Source of the DNA: an uncultured Rikenella sp.
Lineage (GTDB): Bacteria; Bacteroidota; Bacteroidia; Bacteroidales; Rikenellaceae
DNA length: 33,828 nucleotides
Assembly (NCBI RefSeq): GCF_910579375.1
Contig: NZ_CAJTUJ010000012.1
Coordinates: forward strand, 1-33,828
Direction: 5' to 3'
Positions 26,002-33,259 of the stretch are shown here, piece after piece; the stretch's first letter is position 1, and each line of letters opens with the position of its first letter. The notes under the pieces are model-generated. The model did not search any database and had not been told where the DNA came from. It worked only from the letters and a program-made list of their open reading frames with translations. A program made the position numbers and the translations under genes.

Positions 26002-26189
26002 CCGCCCCGGGCTACCGCTCCGCACAGTCAGGCGCGCCGACAGAGAGCTGTCGAAACGGATACAGCTATTCTTCATCGTTCCATCGCGACCAGGGGAGAT
26101 TTCTGTTTTTCGGCACCAGGGAGCTCGACCCGAGCAACCCGAACTATCGTGCCTACGGTTTTCAGTTGCGTTGCCTCTCGGAATAAACG
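26002..26189 (+). repeat. orphan C-terminal cassette D (60 codons)
   Basis: CCGCCCCGGGC, then APGYRSAQSG to YRAYGFQLRCLSE, TAA at 26184-26186 and ACG. NGYSYSSS, FLFFGT and LDPSNPN keep the family pattern, though the usual Trp is Tyr. It lies on the plus strand upstream of the divergent FKBP-like gene and points toward cassettes E and F on the other strand. Confidence 0.92.
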
Positions 26190-26250
26190 CGCCCACAGGG
26201 CGTTCTACTGGCAGCCTCGGCCCTAATCCCAAAACAGGCAGCCTCTACCC
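26190..26250 (+). repeat. post-cassette hairpin and two GGCAGCC boxes (D)
   Basis: CGCCC-ACA-GGGCG at 26190-26202, three bases after the stop, with the same loop as after cassette B but different stem pairs. TTCTACT and GGCAGCCTCGGCCC (26210-26223) follow, then a second box GGCAGCCTCTACCC at 26237-26250. Confidence 0.8.
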
Positions 26251-26278
26251 CAAACATGAGACAAGGTTTCCGGTTCGC

Positions 26279-26292
26279 GTGCCGAGCGGCAC
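26279..26292 (-). repeat. post-cassette hairpin (E)
   Basis: On the minus strand GTGCCG-CT-CGGCAC begins five bases after the cassette E stop. It could also be drawn as a 5-bp stem with loop GCTC. The stem sequence is unlike those of B, C and D. Confidence 0.75.
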
Positions 26293-26294
26293 CC

Positions 26295-26494
26295 TATTTA
26301 TTCCGAGAGGCAACGCAACGGAAGACCGTGGCCACGGAGGTTCACGCTGCTGGAATGGAGATACTGCGTGTCGAAACTCAAAAATATGCCGTGGGGGCCA
26401 CTCACCGCGGATGACCAGCTGAGTCCATTGTTGCCGACGTACATCAAACCGCCCAACCGCCCATTATTGCCCGCGTCGCGGAAGCCCGGGGCGG
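26295..26494 (-). repeat. orphan C-terminal cassette E (64 codons)
   Basis: Minus-strand copy: CCGCCCCGGGC, APGFRDAGNNG to RGHGLPLRCLSE, stop at 26298-26300, then ATA in place of ACG. NNGLSWSSA and IFLSFDTQYL keep the pattern. It has four extra residues in the loop before the conserved Trp, shared with cassette G. It follows cassette F on the same strand with 10 bases between the stop of F and the CCGCCCCGGGC end of E. Confidence 0.92.
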
Positions 26495-26501
26495 TTTTCT
26501 C

Positions 26502-26689
26502 TGTTTATTCCGAGAGGCAACGCAACTGAAAACCGTAGCCGCGATAGTACATAAATTCAGGATAAAGCGCTTGGGTACCGAAATCCAAGAATGCGCCATT
26601 TGTACCGTTGGTTGAAGAAGACCAACTATATCCATATTTACCCTGATCACCGGGAGTACCCCTATCCCGATGGCGGTAGCCCGGGGCGG
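26502..26689 (-). repeat. orphan C-terminal cassette F (60 codons)
   Basis: Minus-strand copy: CCGCCCCGGGC, APGYRHRDRG to YRGYGFQLRCLSE, stop at 26505-26507, then ACA. KYGYSWSSSTNGTNGAFLDFGTQ is close to cassette C after its frameshift. It lies 26 bases downstream of the MacB-type permease stop, on the same strand, and could be carried on that transcript. Confidence 0.92.
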
Positions 26690-26715
26690 CCTATTCCAAG
26701 CCGCCCGCATCGCGT

Positions 26716-27963
26716 TTATTCGTACCGCAACGCCTCGACCGGATTCAACCCCGCTGCCCGGCGCGCCGGCAGGTAGCCCGACCCGATCCCCACCACCAGA
26801 CACAACCCCAGCCCGATCAACAGCCACCCCCAAGGCACCACGAAAGCCCCGTCCGTCACGAGAGCGATCAGATTGCCGCATCCGATCCCCAGCACCATGC
26901 CGCAGACGCCTCCCAACTGGCTGATCAGGATCGACTCGAAGAGAAACTGCTGCCGGATCATCCGCGGTTTGGCCCCCAGCGCCATCCGCGTACCGATCTC
27001 GCGCGTCCGCTCATTGACCGCCACCAGCATGATGTTCATCAACCCCACCGCCGCGCCCAGCAGCGTGATAATCCCCACGATCGACGCCACCAGCGTGACC
27101 GTCGCCAAATCATTGGCCAACAACTCGATCATCGCATCGCTCCGTTCCACTGCGAAATCCGCCGCTTCGTTCGCTCCCAGCCGCCGGATCGAACGGAACA
27201 ACCCCTCTGCCTCGCTTATCGCCAAATCCAACAGCCGCGGATCGGCCGGAGTCACCGTAATCGCCGTGCTGGCCCGAATCCAGGAGAAAGTCCGCTGCGC
27301 CGTCGTAATCGGAACGATCGTCCGCAACCCCTCATTGTTGTTCATCCCGAAGTTACTGCCCCGGGAGGCCAGCACCCCGATCACCTCGTAGCGGCTGTCC
27401 GAAACTGTAATCATTTTTCCGACCGGCCGCTCGCCGTTCGGAAAAAGCTGTTCGGCGATCTTGCTCCCGATGATAATGACCCCATCGCCCCGCTCGACCT
27501 CCTGTTTGGAGAAACTGCGCCCCTCGGCCAGCTCCAGACCGGCATTCTGCAACCCGTTTTCATCGAACGCCGCGACCGTCAGGTTCGGGTTGGTCTCGTT
27601 CGATCCGTACCGCGCCGTCGCCCCGCCGCCCAGATACATCGACAACGAGACGGTGGCAGGAAGTTCGAAACGGTCGCGGAACTCGCAGGCCTGTTTGTAC
27701 GGAATGAAATTGTCGTTCCGGGTACGCACGTTGCGGCCCATACTGAACATCTGCCGGTCGCGGATCGAAAAGTTGTTGGTGCCCATCGAAGCGAACGACT
27801 CGACCAGGCTCTCCTTGATCGACTCGATGGCCGTGACGATCCCCACCAACGACAGAATCCCGATCGCGATGATGGTGATCGTCAGGATCGAACGGAGCCG
27901 GTTGCCGACGATCGAAGCGAACGAAAGACGCAGATTTTCCCGAAAAAATGTACCGAATTGCAT
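26716..27963 (-). CDS. MacB-type ABC transporter permease
   Basis: 415-residue inner-membrane protein of the MacB/FtsX permease family. The first helix is near 22-45 (RLRSILTITIIAIGILSLVGIV). A periplasmic domain follows (about 50-270), including SLSMYLGGGATARYGSNETNP and VIIIGSKIAEQLFP. Three further helices lie near 285-410, with the family signature IMLVAVNERTREIGTRMALGAKPRMI. It ends in PARRAAGLNPVEALRYE, as typical members do. No ATPase or membrane-fusion gene is adjacent, so its partner is encoded elsewhere; substrates may be peptides, drugs or lipoproteins. The bases around its stop (GAATAAACG) equal the cassette 3' end. Confidence 0.92.
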   Translation of the reverse strand: MQFGTFFRENLRLSFASIVGNRLRSILTITIIAIGILSLVGIVTAIESIKESLVESFASMGTNNFSIRDRQMFSMGRNVRTRNDNFIPYKQACEFRDRFELPATVSLSMYLGGGATARYGSNETNPNLTVAAFDENGLQNAGLELAEGRSFSKQEVERGDGVIIIGSKIAEQLFPNGERPVGKMITVSDSRYEVIGVLASRGSNFGMNNNEGLRTIVPITTAQRTFSWIRASTAITVTPADPRLLDLAISEAEGLFRSIRRLGANEAADFAVERSDAMIELLANDLATVTLVASIVGIITLLGAAVGLMNIMLVAVNERTREIGTRMALGAKPRMIRQQFLFESILISQLGGVCGMVLGIGCGNLIALVTDGAFVVPWGWLLIGLGLCLVVGIGSGYLPARRAAGLNPVEALRYE

Positions 27964-28035
27964 AAACTGAGCGACGATAAGTCCGGCTAAATTACTAACT
28001 TGCCGCTTAATTTAAAACAAAAACGGTTTATAATC

Positions 28036-29433
28036 ATGACTCTGATCAAATCCATCTCGGGGATTCGCGGCACGATCGGCGGTACGCCGGGCGATGCGCT
28101 GACGCCGCTCGATTTAGTGAAATTCACGGCTTCGTACAGCCGGTGGCTGGCCGAACAGACGCCGGAAGCGGCGCAGGCGGGACGCAGACTGCGGGTCGTA
28201 GTGGGACGCGACGCACGGCTTTCGGGCGCGATGGTGTCCGACATCGTCGAAGGGACGCTGATGGCCTGCGGCGTGGATGTGATTGCGATCGGACTGGCCA
28301 CGACCCCTACCACCGAGATGGCGGTGACGGGGCACGGGGCGGACGGCGGGATCATCCTCACGGCCAGCCACAACCCGAAACAGTGGAACGCCCTGAAGCT
28401 CCTCAACCGGCAGGGTGAATTCCTCAATGCGGCCGAAGGGGCGCGGGTGCTGGAGATTGCGGAGACGGACGGATATGCGTTCGCCGAAATCGACGGCATC
28501 GGGAGCGTCGTCTCCCGGGAGTCGTACGACCGGCAGCATATCGATGCCGTGCTGGCGCTTCCGTTGGTGAACGTGGCGGCGGTGCGGAACGCGAAGTTCA
28601 AGGTGGTGGTGGATGCGGTCAATTCGGTGGGAGGCGTCGTGATGCCGGAGCTGCTGAAGGCGATGGGGGTCGAAGTGGTGGAGCTGAACTGTACGCCGGA
28701 CGGTCGGTTCGCGCACAACCCGGAACCGATTCCGGAACACCTGACCGAGATTTCGGCCTGCGTGCCGGCCGTGGGGGCGGATTTGGGGATCGTGGTCGAT
28801 CCGGACGTAGACCGGCTGGCGCTGATCAACGAAGACGGGACGATGTTCGGCGAGGAGTACACCTTGGTGGCGGTGGCGGACTACGTGCTGTCGCAGACGC
28901 CGGGCAATACAGTGTCGAACCTGAGCTCGTCGCGGGCACTGGCGGACGTAACGGCACGTTACGGCGGGTCGTATGCCGCGGCGGCGGTGGGCGAGGTGAA
29001 TGTGGTGACGAAGATGCGCGAGACGAATGCCGTCATCGGCGGCGAGGGGAACGGCGGAGTGATCTATCCGGCGTTGCACAGCGGACGGGACGCGCTGGTC
29101 GGGGTGGCTTTGTTGCTGACCTATCTGGCGAAGACGGGTAAAAAGCTGTCGGAACTGAAGACGACCTATCCGGCCTACTACATTTCGAAAAACCGGATCG
29201 ACCTGGTGCCGGGGACGGACGTGGACGGTATTCTGGCGAAGATGAAGGCGAAATACGCTTCGGAGAAGGTGAACGACATCGACGGGGTGAAGATCGACTT
29301 CCCGACCGAGTGGGTGCACCTGCGCAAATCGAATACGGAGCCCATCATCCGGATCTATGCCGAGAGCCGGGACAAGGCGGCGGCCGAGGCGTTGGCCGAA
29401 CGGATCATCCGGGACATCAAGGCTTTGCTGTAG
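28036..29433 (+). CDS. glmM: phosphoglucosamine mutase (alpha-D-phosphohexomutase family)
   Basis: 465-residue cytosolic enzyme interconverting glucosamine 6- and 1-phosphate on the path to UDP-GlcNAc. SGIRGTIGG lies at the N-terminus. The catalytic phosphoserine is in TASHNPKQWN, the Mg-binding loop is VVDPDVDRLAL, the sugar-binding loop is GEGNGGVI, and the phosphate-binding loop is RKSNTEPIIRIY. These fit the Bacteroidota GlmM branch; other phosphohexomutases (phosphomannomutase) are possible on sequence alone. The ATG at 28036 is used; an in-frame TTG at 28000 adds only residues without family support. It is divergent from the MacB permease and closed by a strong terminator. Confidence 0.9.
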   Translation: MTLIKSISGIRGTIGGTPGDALTPLDLVKFTASYSRWLAEQTPEAAQAGRRLRVVVGRDARLSGAMVSDIVEGTLMACGVDVIAIGLATTPTTEMAVTGHGADGGIILTASHNPKQWNALKLLNRQGEFLNAAEGARVLEIAETDGYAFAEIDGIGSVVSRESYDRQHIDAVLALPLVNVAAVRNAKFKVVVDAVNSVGGVVMPELLKAMGVEVVELNCTPDGRFAHNPEPIPEHLTEISACVPAVGADLGIVVDPDVDRLALINEDGTMFGEEYTLVAVADYVLSQTPGNTVSNLSSSRALADVTARYGGSYAAAAVGEVNVVTKMRETNAVIGGEGNGGVIYPALHSGRDALVGVALLLTYLAKTGKKLSELKTTYPAYYISKNRIDLVPGTDVDGILAKMKAKYASEKVNDIDGVKIDFPTEWVHLRKSNTEPIIRIYAESRDKAAAEALAERIIRDIKALL

Positions 29434-29477
29434 CGGGCTGCCATGCAGCACGGCCCTCTGCGCCTGTGTATAAAGAA

Positions 29478-29523
29478 CGAGCGCTTTTCCGACCGGGTCG
29501 GAAAAGCGCTCGTCGCATTTTTT
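29478..29523 (+). terminator. intrinsic terminator after glmM
   Basis: Perfect 16-bp arms CGAGCGCTTTTCCGAC and GTCGGAAAAGCGCTCG with loop CGG (29478-29512), followed by TCGCA and six T. It may also act for the histone-like gene arriving from the other strand. Confidence 0.92.
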
Positions 29524-29542
29524 GCGAGTCGCAAAAATCGCC

Positions 29543-29719
29543 TTACTTCTTCGATTCTTCGAGCGATACCTGACGGAACTCTTTCATCAGTTTGGTCAGT
29601 TCCAGCGTAGCTTTACGCGCACGCGTCCCGGCAGCTTTGTTCCCTTTTTCGCTCTGCAAAGCAGCGTTTTCCTGAAAGTTCGCAATCTCAGCGGCGATCT
29701 TTTCGAGCAGTTGTTTCAT
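29543..29719 (-). CDS. histone H1-like small basic protein
   Basis: 58 residues: MKQLLEKIAAEIANFQENAA, then LQSEKGNKAAGTRARKATLE and LTKLMKEFRQVSLEESKK. It matches the short Bacteroidota histone H1/Hc1-like family, whose core GNKAAGTRARKA is intact. It probably binds DNA without sequence preference, by analogy with chlamydial Hc1; that role is inferred. The ATG at 29719 follows a full -7 box by about 28 bases. It is a monocistronic gene between the glmM terminator and tRNA-Leu. Confidence 0.9.
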   Translation of the reverse strand: MKQLLEKIAAEIANFQENAALQSEKGNKAAGTRARKATLELTKLMKEFRQVSLEESKK

Positions 29720-29746
29720 AATGATGTTTGGTTAAGTTTTCGGGGC

Positions 29747-29754
29747 CAAAAATA
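29747..29754 (-). promoter_or_regulatory. -7 box of the histone-like gene
   Basis: TATTTTTG on the minus strand, a full match to TAnnTTTG, with a leader of about 20 bases to the ATG. Confidence 0.7.
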
Positions 29755-29849
29755 GTAAAATCCCGCGAAATGCAAGCCCTCCCGGCTCTTTTCTGATCGA
29801 CGGAGAGGCACATTTTTTCGGAAGTGGCTCTAAAATCCGTTCTTAGCCG

Positions 29850-29888
29850 AAAACAAAACGGGCGGTCGATCCGTCGATCGACCGCCCG
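29850..29888 (-). terminator. terminator of tRNA-Leu
   Basis: Perfect 12-bp arms CGGGCGGTCGAT and ATCGACCGCCCG around a six-base loop (29859-29888). On the minus strand it is followed by TTTTGTTTT, directly after the tRNA. Confidence 0.85.
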
Positions 29889-29893
29889 TCGGG

Positions 29894-29977
29894 TACTCCG
29901 GGCGGGACTTGAACCCGCACAGCCGCAATGGCCAAAGGATTTTAAGTCCTTCGTGTCTACCATTCCACCACCGGAGC
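29894..29977 (-). tRNA. tRNA-Leu (anticodon TAA)
   Basis: 84 bases reading GCTCCGGTGGTGGAATGG at the 5' end. The anticodon stem-loop AAGGACT-TAA-AATCCTT gives anticodon TAA. A long variable arm (TGGCCATTGCGGCTGT) is typical of leucine tRNAs. The T-arm GCGGGTTCAAGTCCCGC is intact. The acceptor pairs GCTCCGG with CCGGAGT, the first pair being G-U, and the discriminator is A. CCA is not encoded. The mature 5' end could be one base further upstream. Confidence 0.96.
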
Positions 29978-30017
29978 CTCTCGGCGACGCGCAGAAGTGT
30001 GCGCCTGCTTACGGCGG

Positions 30018-30025
30018 CGAAGATA
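30018..30025 (-). promoter_or_regulatory. possible -7 box of tRNA-Leu
   Basis: TATCTTCG on the minus strand, one mismatch to TAnnTTTG, about 40 bases upstream of the tRNA. Confidence 0.4.
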
Positions 30026-30101
30026 GGGATTCCAGGCCGAATCCGCAAATAAATCTCCCGGCCGGGAGGCCCGCCGACGAAATTTGCAACGATAAAATCG
30101 T

Positions 30102-30109
30102 TATCTTTA
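30102..30109 (+). promoter_or_regulatory. possible -7 box of the beta-galactosidase gene
   Basis: TATCTTTA, one mismatch to TAnnTTTG, 22 bases before the ATG at 30132. The spacing fits the murI and FKBP-like cases. Confidence 0.5.
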
Positions 30110-30131
30110 CCCGAAAACCAACCGTTCGAAG

Positions 30132-32645
30132 ATGAAAACGAAACATTATTTGCTTTTGGCCCTCGGGCTCTGGTGCTTGGGCTCGCCGAACGCTCGGGCC
30201 GACCGGCGCGAATTCCTGCTGGAAAAGGGGTGGCGATTCACCCGCACCGACGACTCAACCGCCGTCCGCACGGACTACGACGACAGCCGGTGGCAGCGTG
30301 TCACGGTACCGCACGACTGGGCGATCTACGGGCCGTTCAACCCGAACAACGACCGACAGAACGTCGCCATCGTGCAGGACGGACAGGTCGAGCCCAGCGA
30401 ACATGCCGGACGAACGGGCGGTCTGCCGTTCGTGGGCGCCGGATGGTACCGGACGAGGTTCGACGTGCCGGAGTTCGGCGCGAAACAGGATAAACGTGTC
30501 ACTTTGCAGTTCGACGGGGCGATGAGCGGCGCGCAGGTGTGGGTCAATGGCAAAAAGGCGGGGGAGTGGCCGTACGGCTACAACTCGTTCTATTTCGATG
30601 TGACGCCGTACCTGAATGCCGACGGGATGAATAATACGGTGGCAGTGCGGCTGGAGAACCTGCCGGAGTCGTCGCGGTGGTATCCGGGAGCGGGCTTATA
30701 TCGGAACGTGCATGTGGTGGTGACCGACGGGGCACATATTCCGGTTTGGGGGACGTATGTGACCACGCCGGAGGTGAACGACCGTTTTGCGAAGGTCAAC
30801 TTGAAGACGGAGGTGGTGTTGCCGGAGGGATTCGAGCCGAACCGTTATCGGTTGGCGACCGAGATTCTGGACAGTGCGGGGCGTGTGGTGACGGGGGCGA
30901 CTTCGAAACTCAGCGAGTACGACGGGGGCGTTTTTGTACAGAATTTCGTGATTGATAATCCGGCGTTGTGGGATTTGGAGAATCCGGTACTTTATACGGC
31001 GGTGTCGAAGTTGTACGAGGGGAACGACCTGAAGGACGAATACAGCACGCCGTTCGGGATTCGGACGATCGAGGTGCGGCCGGACGACGGGTTCTACCTC
31101 AACGGCCGGAAAACGGTTTTCAAGGGGGTCTGCAACCACCACGACCTGGGGCCGCTGGGGGCGGCGGTGAACGAGGCGGCGATCCGACGACAGGTGCGGA
31201 TGCTGAAAGACATGGGGGCCAATGCGATCCGAACGTCGCACAACATGCCGGCGCCGGAGCTGGTGCGGGTTTGCGACGAAATGGGGATGATGCTGATGGT
31301 CGAGACGTTCGACGAGTGGCGGTCGCCGAAGTGCCAGAACGGCTACAACCGGCTGTTCGACGCGTGGGCGGAAAAAGACTTGGTCAATGTGATCCGGCAT
31401 TACCGCAACGCGCCGAGCGTGGTGATGTGGTGCATCGGCAACGAGGTGCCGGAACAGGGGATGGAACACGGAGCGAAGATCGCGCACTGGTTGCAGTCGA
31501 TCGCGCACCGCGAAGACCCGACGCGGCCGGTGACGCAGGGGATGGACAATCCGGGGGCGGTGATCAACAACAACTTCGCGGCGGTGATGGAGGTGCCGGG
31601 ATTCAACTACCGGCCGTTCATGTACCCGGAAAACTACCGCAAGCTGCCGCAACGGATCATTCTGGGAACGGAGACGGCATCGACGGTCAGTTCGCGCGGG
31701 GTCTACAAATTCCCTGTGGTGCGGGCGGCGATGAAGACCTATCCGGATCATCAGGCCTCGTCATACGATGTGGAACACTGCGGGTGGTCGAACCTGCCGG
31801 AGGACGATTTCATCCAGCACGAGGATTTGCCGTATGCTTTCGGGGAGTTCGTCTGGACGGGATTCGACTACCTGGGCGAGCCGACACCGTACTATACGAA
31901 TTGGCCGAGCCACAGTTCGCTGTTCGGCATCATCGACCTGGCGGGGATTCCGAAAGACCGCTATTACCTCTATCGCAGCCACTGGAACCCTTCTGCCGAG
32001 ACGCTGCATATCCTGCCGCATTGGACGTGGCCGGAAGAACGGATCGGGGATACGATTCCGGTCTTCGTCTACACCAACTATCCGTCGGCGGAACTCTTTA
32101 TCAACGGGGTGAGCCAGGGGATTCGCACGAAGGATACGACGATCAGAGTGGAGGGTTCTTATACGAAGGAGGCGCAGGCGTCGTTCGAACGGCAAAAACG
32201 CTATCGGCTGATGTGGATGGATACGAAATATGAGCCGGGGACGGTGCGTGTGGTGGCTTACGACTCGACGGGCCGGGCGGTGGCGACCGAGGAGATACAT
32301 ACGGCCGGCAAACCGTATCGTATTGAACTGACGGCGGATCGGACGGTGCTGGATGCGACGGGCCGGGATCTTTCGTTTATCAACGTGCGGGTGGTGGATC
32401 GGGATGGCAACTTGTGTCCGGACGATACGCGCGAGATCAAATTCAAGGTGAAGGGCGCGGGGAGCTACCGGGCGGCAGCGAACGGGAATCCGGCTTCGCT
32501 GGAGCTGTTCCACCTGCCGCAGATGAAACTTTTCAGCGGTCAGTTGACGGCGATCGTGCAGAGTGCGGAGGCTCCGGGTAAGATCGTTTTCGAAGCGACG
32601 GCGCCGGGTGTCAGGGGGGCGACATTGACTTTACAGGTGAGGTAA
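30132..32645 (+). CDS. glycoside hydrolase family 2 beta-galactosidase
   Basis: 837-residue secreted exo-glycosidase, probably periplasmic, that removes terminal beta-linked galactose or a related sugar from host or plant glycans. The signal peptide is KHYLLLALGLWCLGSPNARA. A sugar-binding jellyroll (about 25-200, VTVPHDWAIYGPF, GAGWYRTRFDVPE) and an immunoglobulin-like domain precede the TIM barrel. The acid/base Glu438 is in WCIGNEVPEQG and the nucleophile Glu514 in ILGTETASTVSS. A DUF4982-like domain (about 625-700, FVYTNYPSAELFINGVSQG) and a C-terminal immunoglobulin-like domain follow. It is monocistronic; no SusC/SusD or other polysaccharide-utilisation gene is in the window. The exact sugar is unknown. 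Confidence 0.92.
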   Translation: MKTKHYLLLALGLWCLGSPNARADRREFLLEKGWRFTRTDDSTAVRTDYDDSRWQRVTVPHDWAIYGPFNPNNDRQNVAIVQDGQVEPSEHAGRTGGLPFVGAGWYRTRFDVPEFGAKQDKRVTLQFDGAMSGAQVWVNGKKAGEWPYGYNSFYFDVTPYLNADGMNNTVAVRLENLPESSRWYPGAGLYRNVHVVVTDGAHIPVWGTYVTTPEVNDRFAKVNLKTEVVLPEGFEPNRYRLATEILDSAGRVVTGATSKLSEYDGGVFVQNFVIDNPALWDLENPVLYTAVSKLYEGNDLKDEYSTPFGIRTIEVRPDDGFYLNGRKTVFKGVCNHHDLGPLGAAVNEAAIRRQVRMLKDMGANAIRTSHNMPAPELVRVCDEMGMMLMVETFDEWRSPKCQNGYNRLFDAWAEKDLVNVIRHYRNAPSVVMWCIGNEVPEQGMEHGAKIAHWLQSIAHREDPTRPVTQGMDNPGAVINNNFAAVMEVPGFNYRPFMYPENYRKLPQRIILGTETASTVSSRGVYKFPVVRAAMKTYPDHQASSYDVEHCGWSNLPEDDFIQHEDLPYAFGEFVWTGFDYLGEPTPYYTNWPSHSSLFGIIDLAGIPKDRYYLYRSHWNPSAETLHILPHWTWPEERIGDTIPVFVYTNYPSAELFINGVSQGIRTKDTTIRVEGSYTKEAQASFERQKRYRLMWMDTKYEPGTVRVVAYDSTGRAVATEEIHTAGKPYRIELTADRTVLDATGRDLSFINVRVVDRDGNLCPDDTREIKFKVKGAGSYRAAANGNPASLELFHLPQMKLFSGQLTAIVQSAEAPGKIVFEATAPGVRGATLTLQVR

Positions 32646-32670
32646 CCGCTTCGCGCTTCGGATATCATCG

Positions 32671-32708
32671 AAAGAGCGTCAGGATTTTATCTCCTGACGC
32701 TCTTTGTT
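32671..32708 (+). terminator. terminator after the beta-galactosidase gene
   Basis: Perfect 14-bp arms AAAGAGCGTCAGGA and TCCTGACGCTCTTT around loop TTTTATC (32671-32705), then GTTTC. It separates the gene from cassette G, so G should not be on that transcript. Confidence 0.85.
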
Positions 32709-32725
32709 TCTCTCCGAGACACACC

Positions 32726-32925
32726 CCGCCCCGGGCTGCCGCGACGCGGGCAACTATCACCTGAACGGCGCATTGTGGATCATCGGCTACTACGGTTACA
32801 GCTGGTCTTCATCAACCAGAGAAACCAAGGGAATTTATTTACATTTTGGCACGCAAGAGTTCAATCCCAATGACGCGACACCCCGTGCCAACGGTCTTCC
32901 GTTGCGTTGCCTCTCGGAATAAACG
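32726..32925 (+). repeat. orphan C-terminal cassette G (64 codons)
   Basis: CCGCCCCGGGC, APGCRDAGNY to PRANGLPLRCLSE, TAA at 32920-32922 and ACG. YYGYSWSSST, IYLHFGTQEFNPND keep the pattern. It shares the four-residue longer first loop and the LPLR variant with cassette E. GACAC-ACA-GCGTC follows with one mismatch in the stem. A TTG eight codons upstream is the nearest start-like codon; there is no signal peptide or N-terminal domain. The following 132 bases to cassette H contain inverted GGCAGCC-type boxes (32991-33018). Confidence 0.92.
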
Positions 32926-33057
32926 GGGACACACAGCGTCTTTTAGTGGCCCTGCCTACCGCAGATGGAGCCCGAGACTCCCGATTGTTTGGGTAGAGGC
33001 ACTTAGGGTAGAGGGGCCATTAAGGCAGAGAAAAGCCGGTTCGCGTGCCGAGCGGTA

Positions 33058-33245
33058 CCGCCCCGGGCTTCCGCCACGCCAACTCAGGCTCGATGGACAG
33101 CGCCGGAGAACACGGAGCAAGCAGGTCTTCATCGATCAGCCAAATTTCAGCCTTCTATTTAGCTTTCCGGCCATATTACTTCAATCCCAGCAACGCAAGT
33201 CATCGCGCCTACGGTTTTCAGTTGCGTTGTCTCTCGGAATAAACG
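33058..33245 (+). repeat. orphan C-terminal cassette H (60 codons)
   Basis: CCGCCCCGGGC, APGFRHANSG to HRAYGFQLRCLSE, TAA at 33240-33242 and ACG. The family Trp has become Arg (GASRSSS), a one-base change, so the domain would probably be impaired. The 20 bases CCGGTTCGCGTGCCGAGCGG just upstream recur next to cassette E. Cassette I starts 17 bases after its stop. Confidence 0.92.
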
Positions 33246-33259
33246 GGGGCCGAGCAGCA

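Noticed and set aside
9597..26003. TTCAATCGCC shared upstream of cassettes A and D
   Set aside because: Only ten bases, at different distances from the cassette, and not found before the other copies; likely chance.
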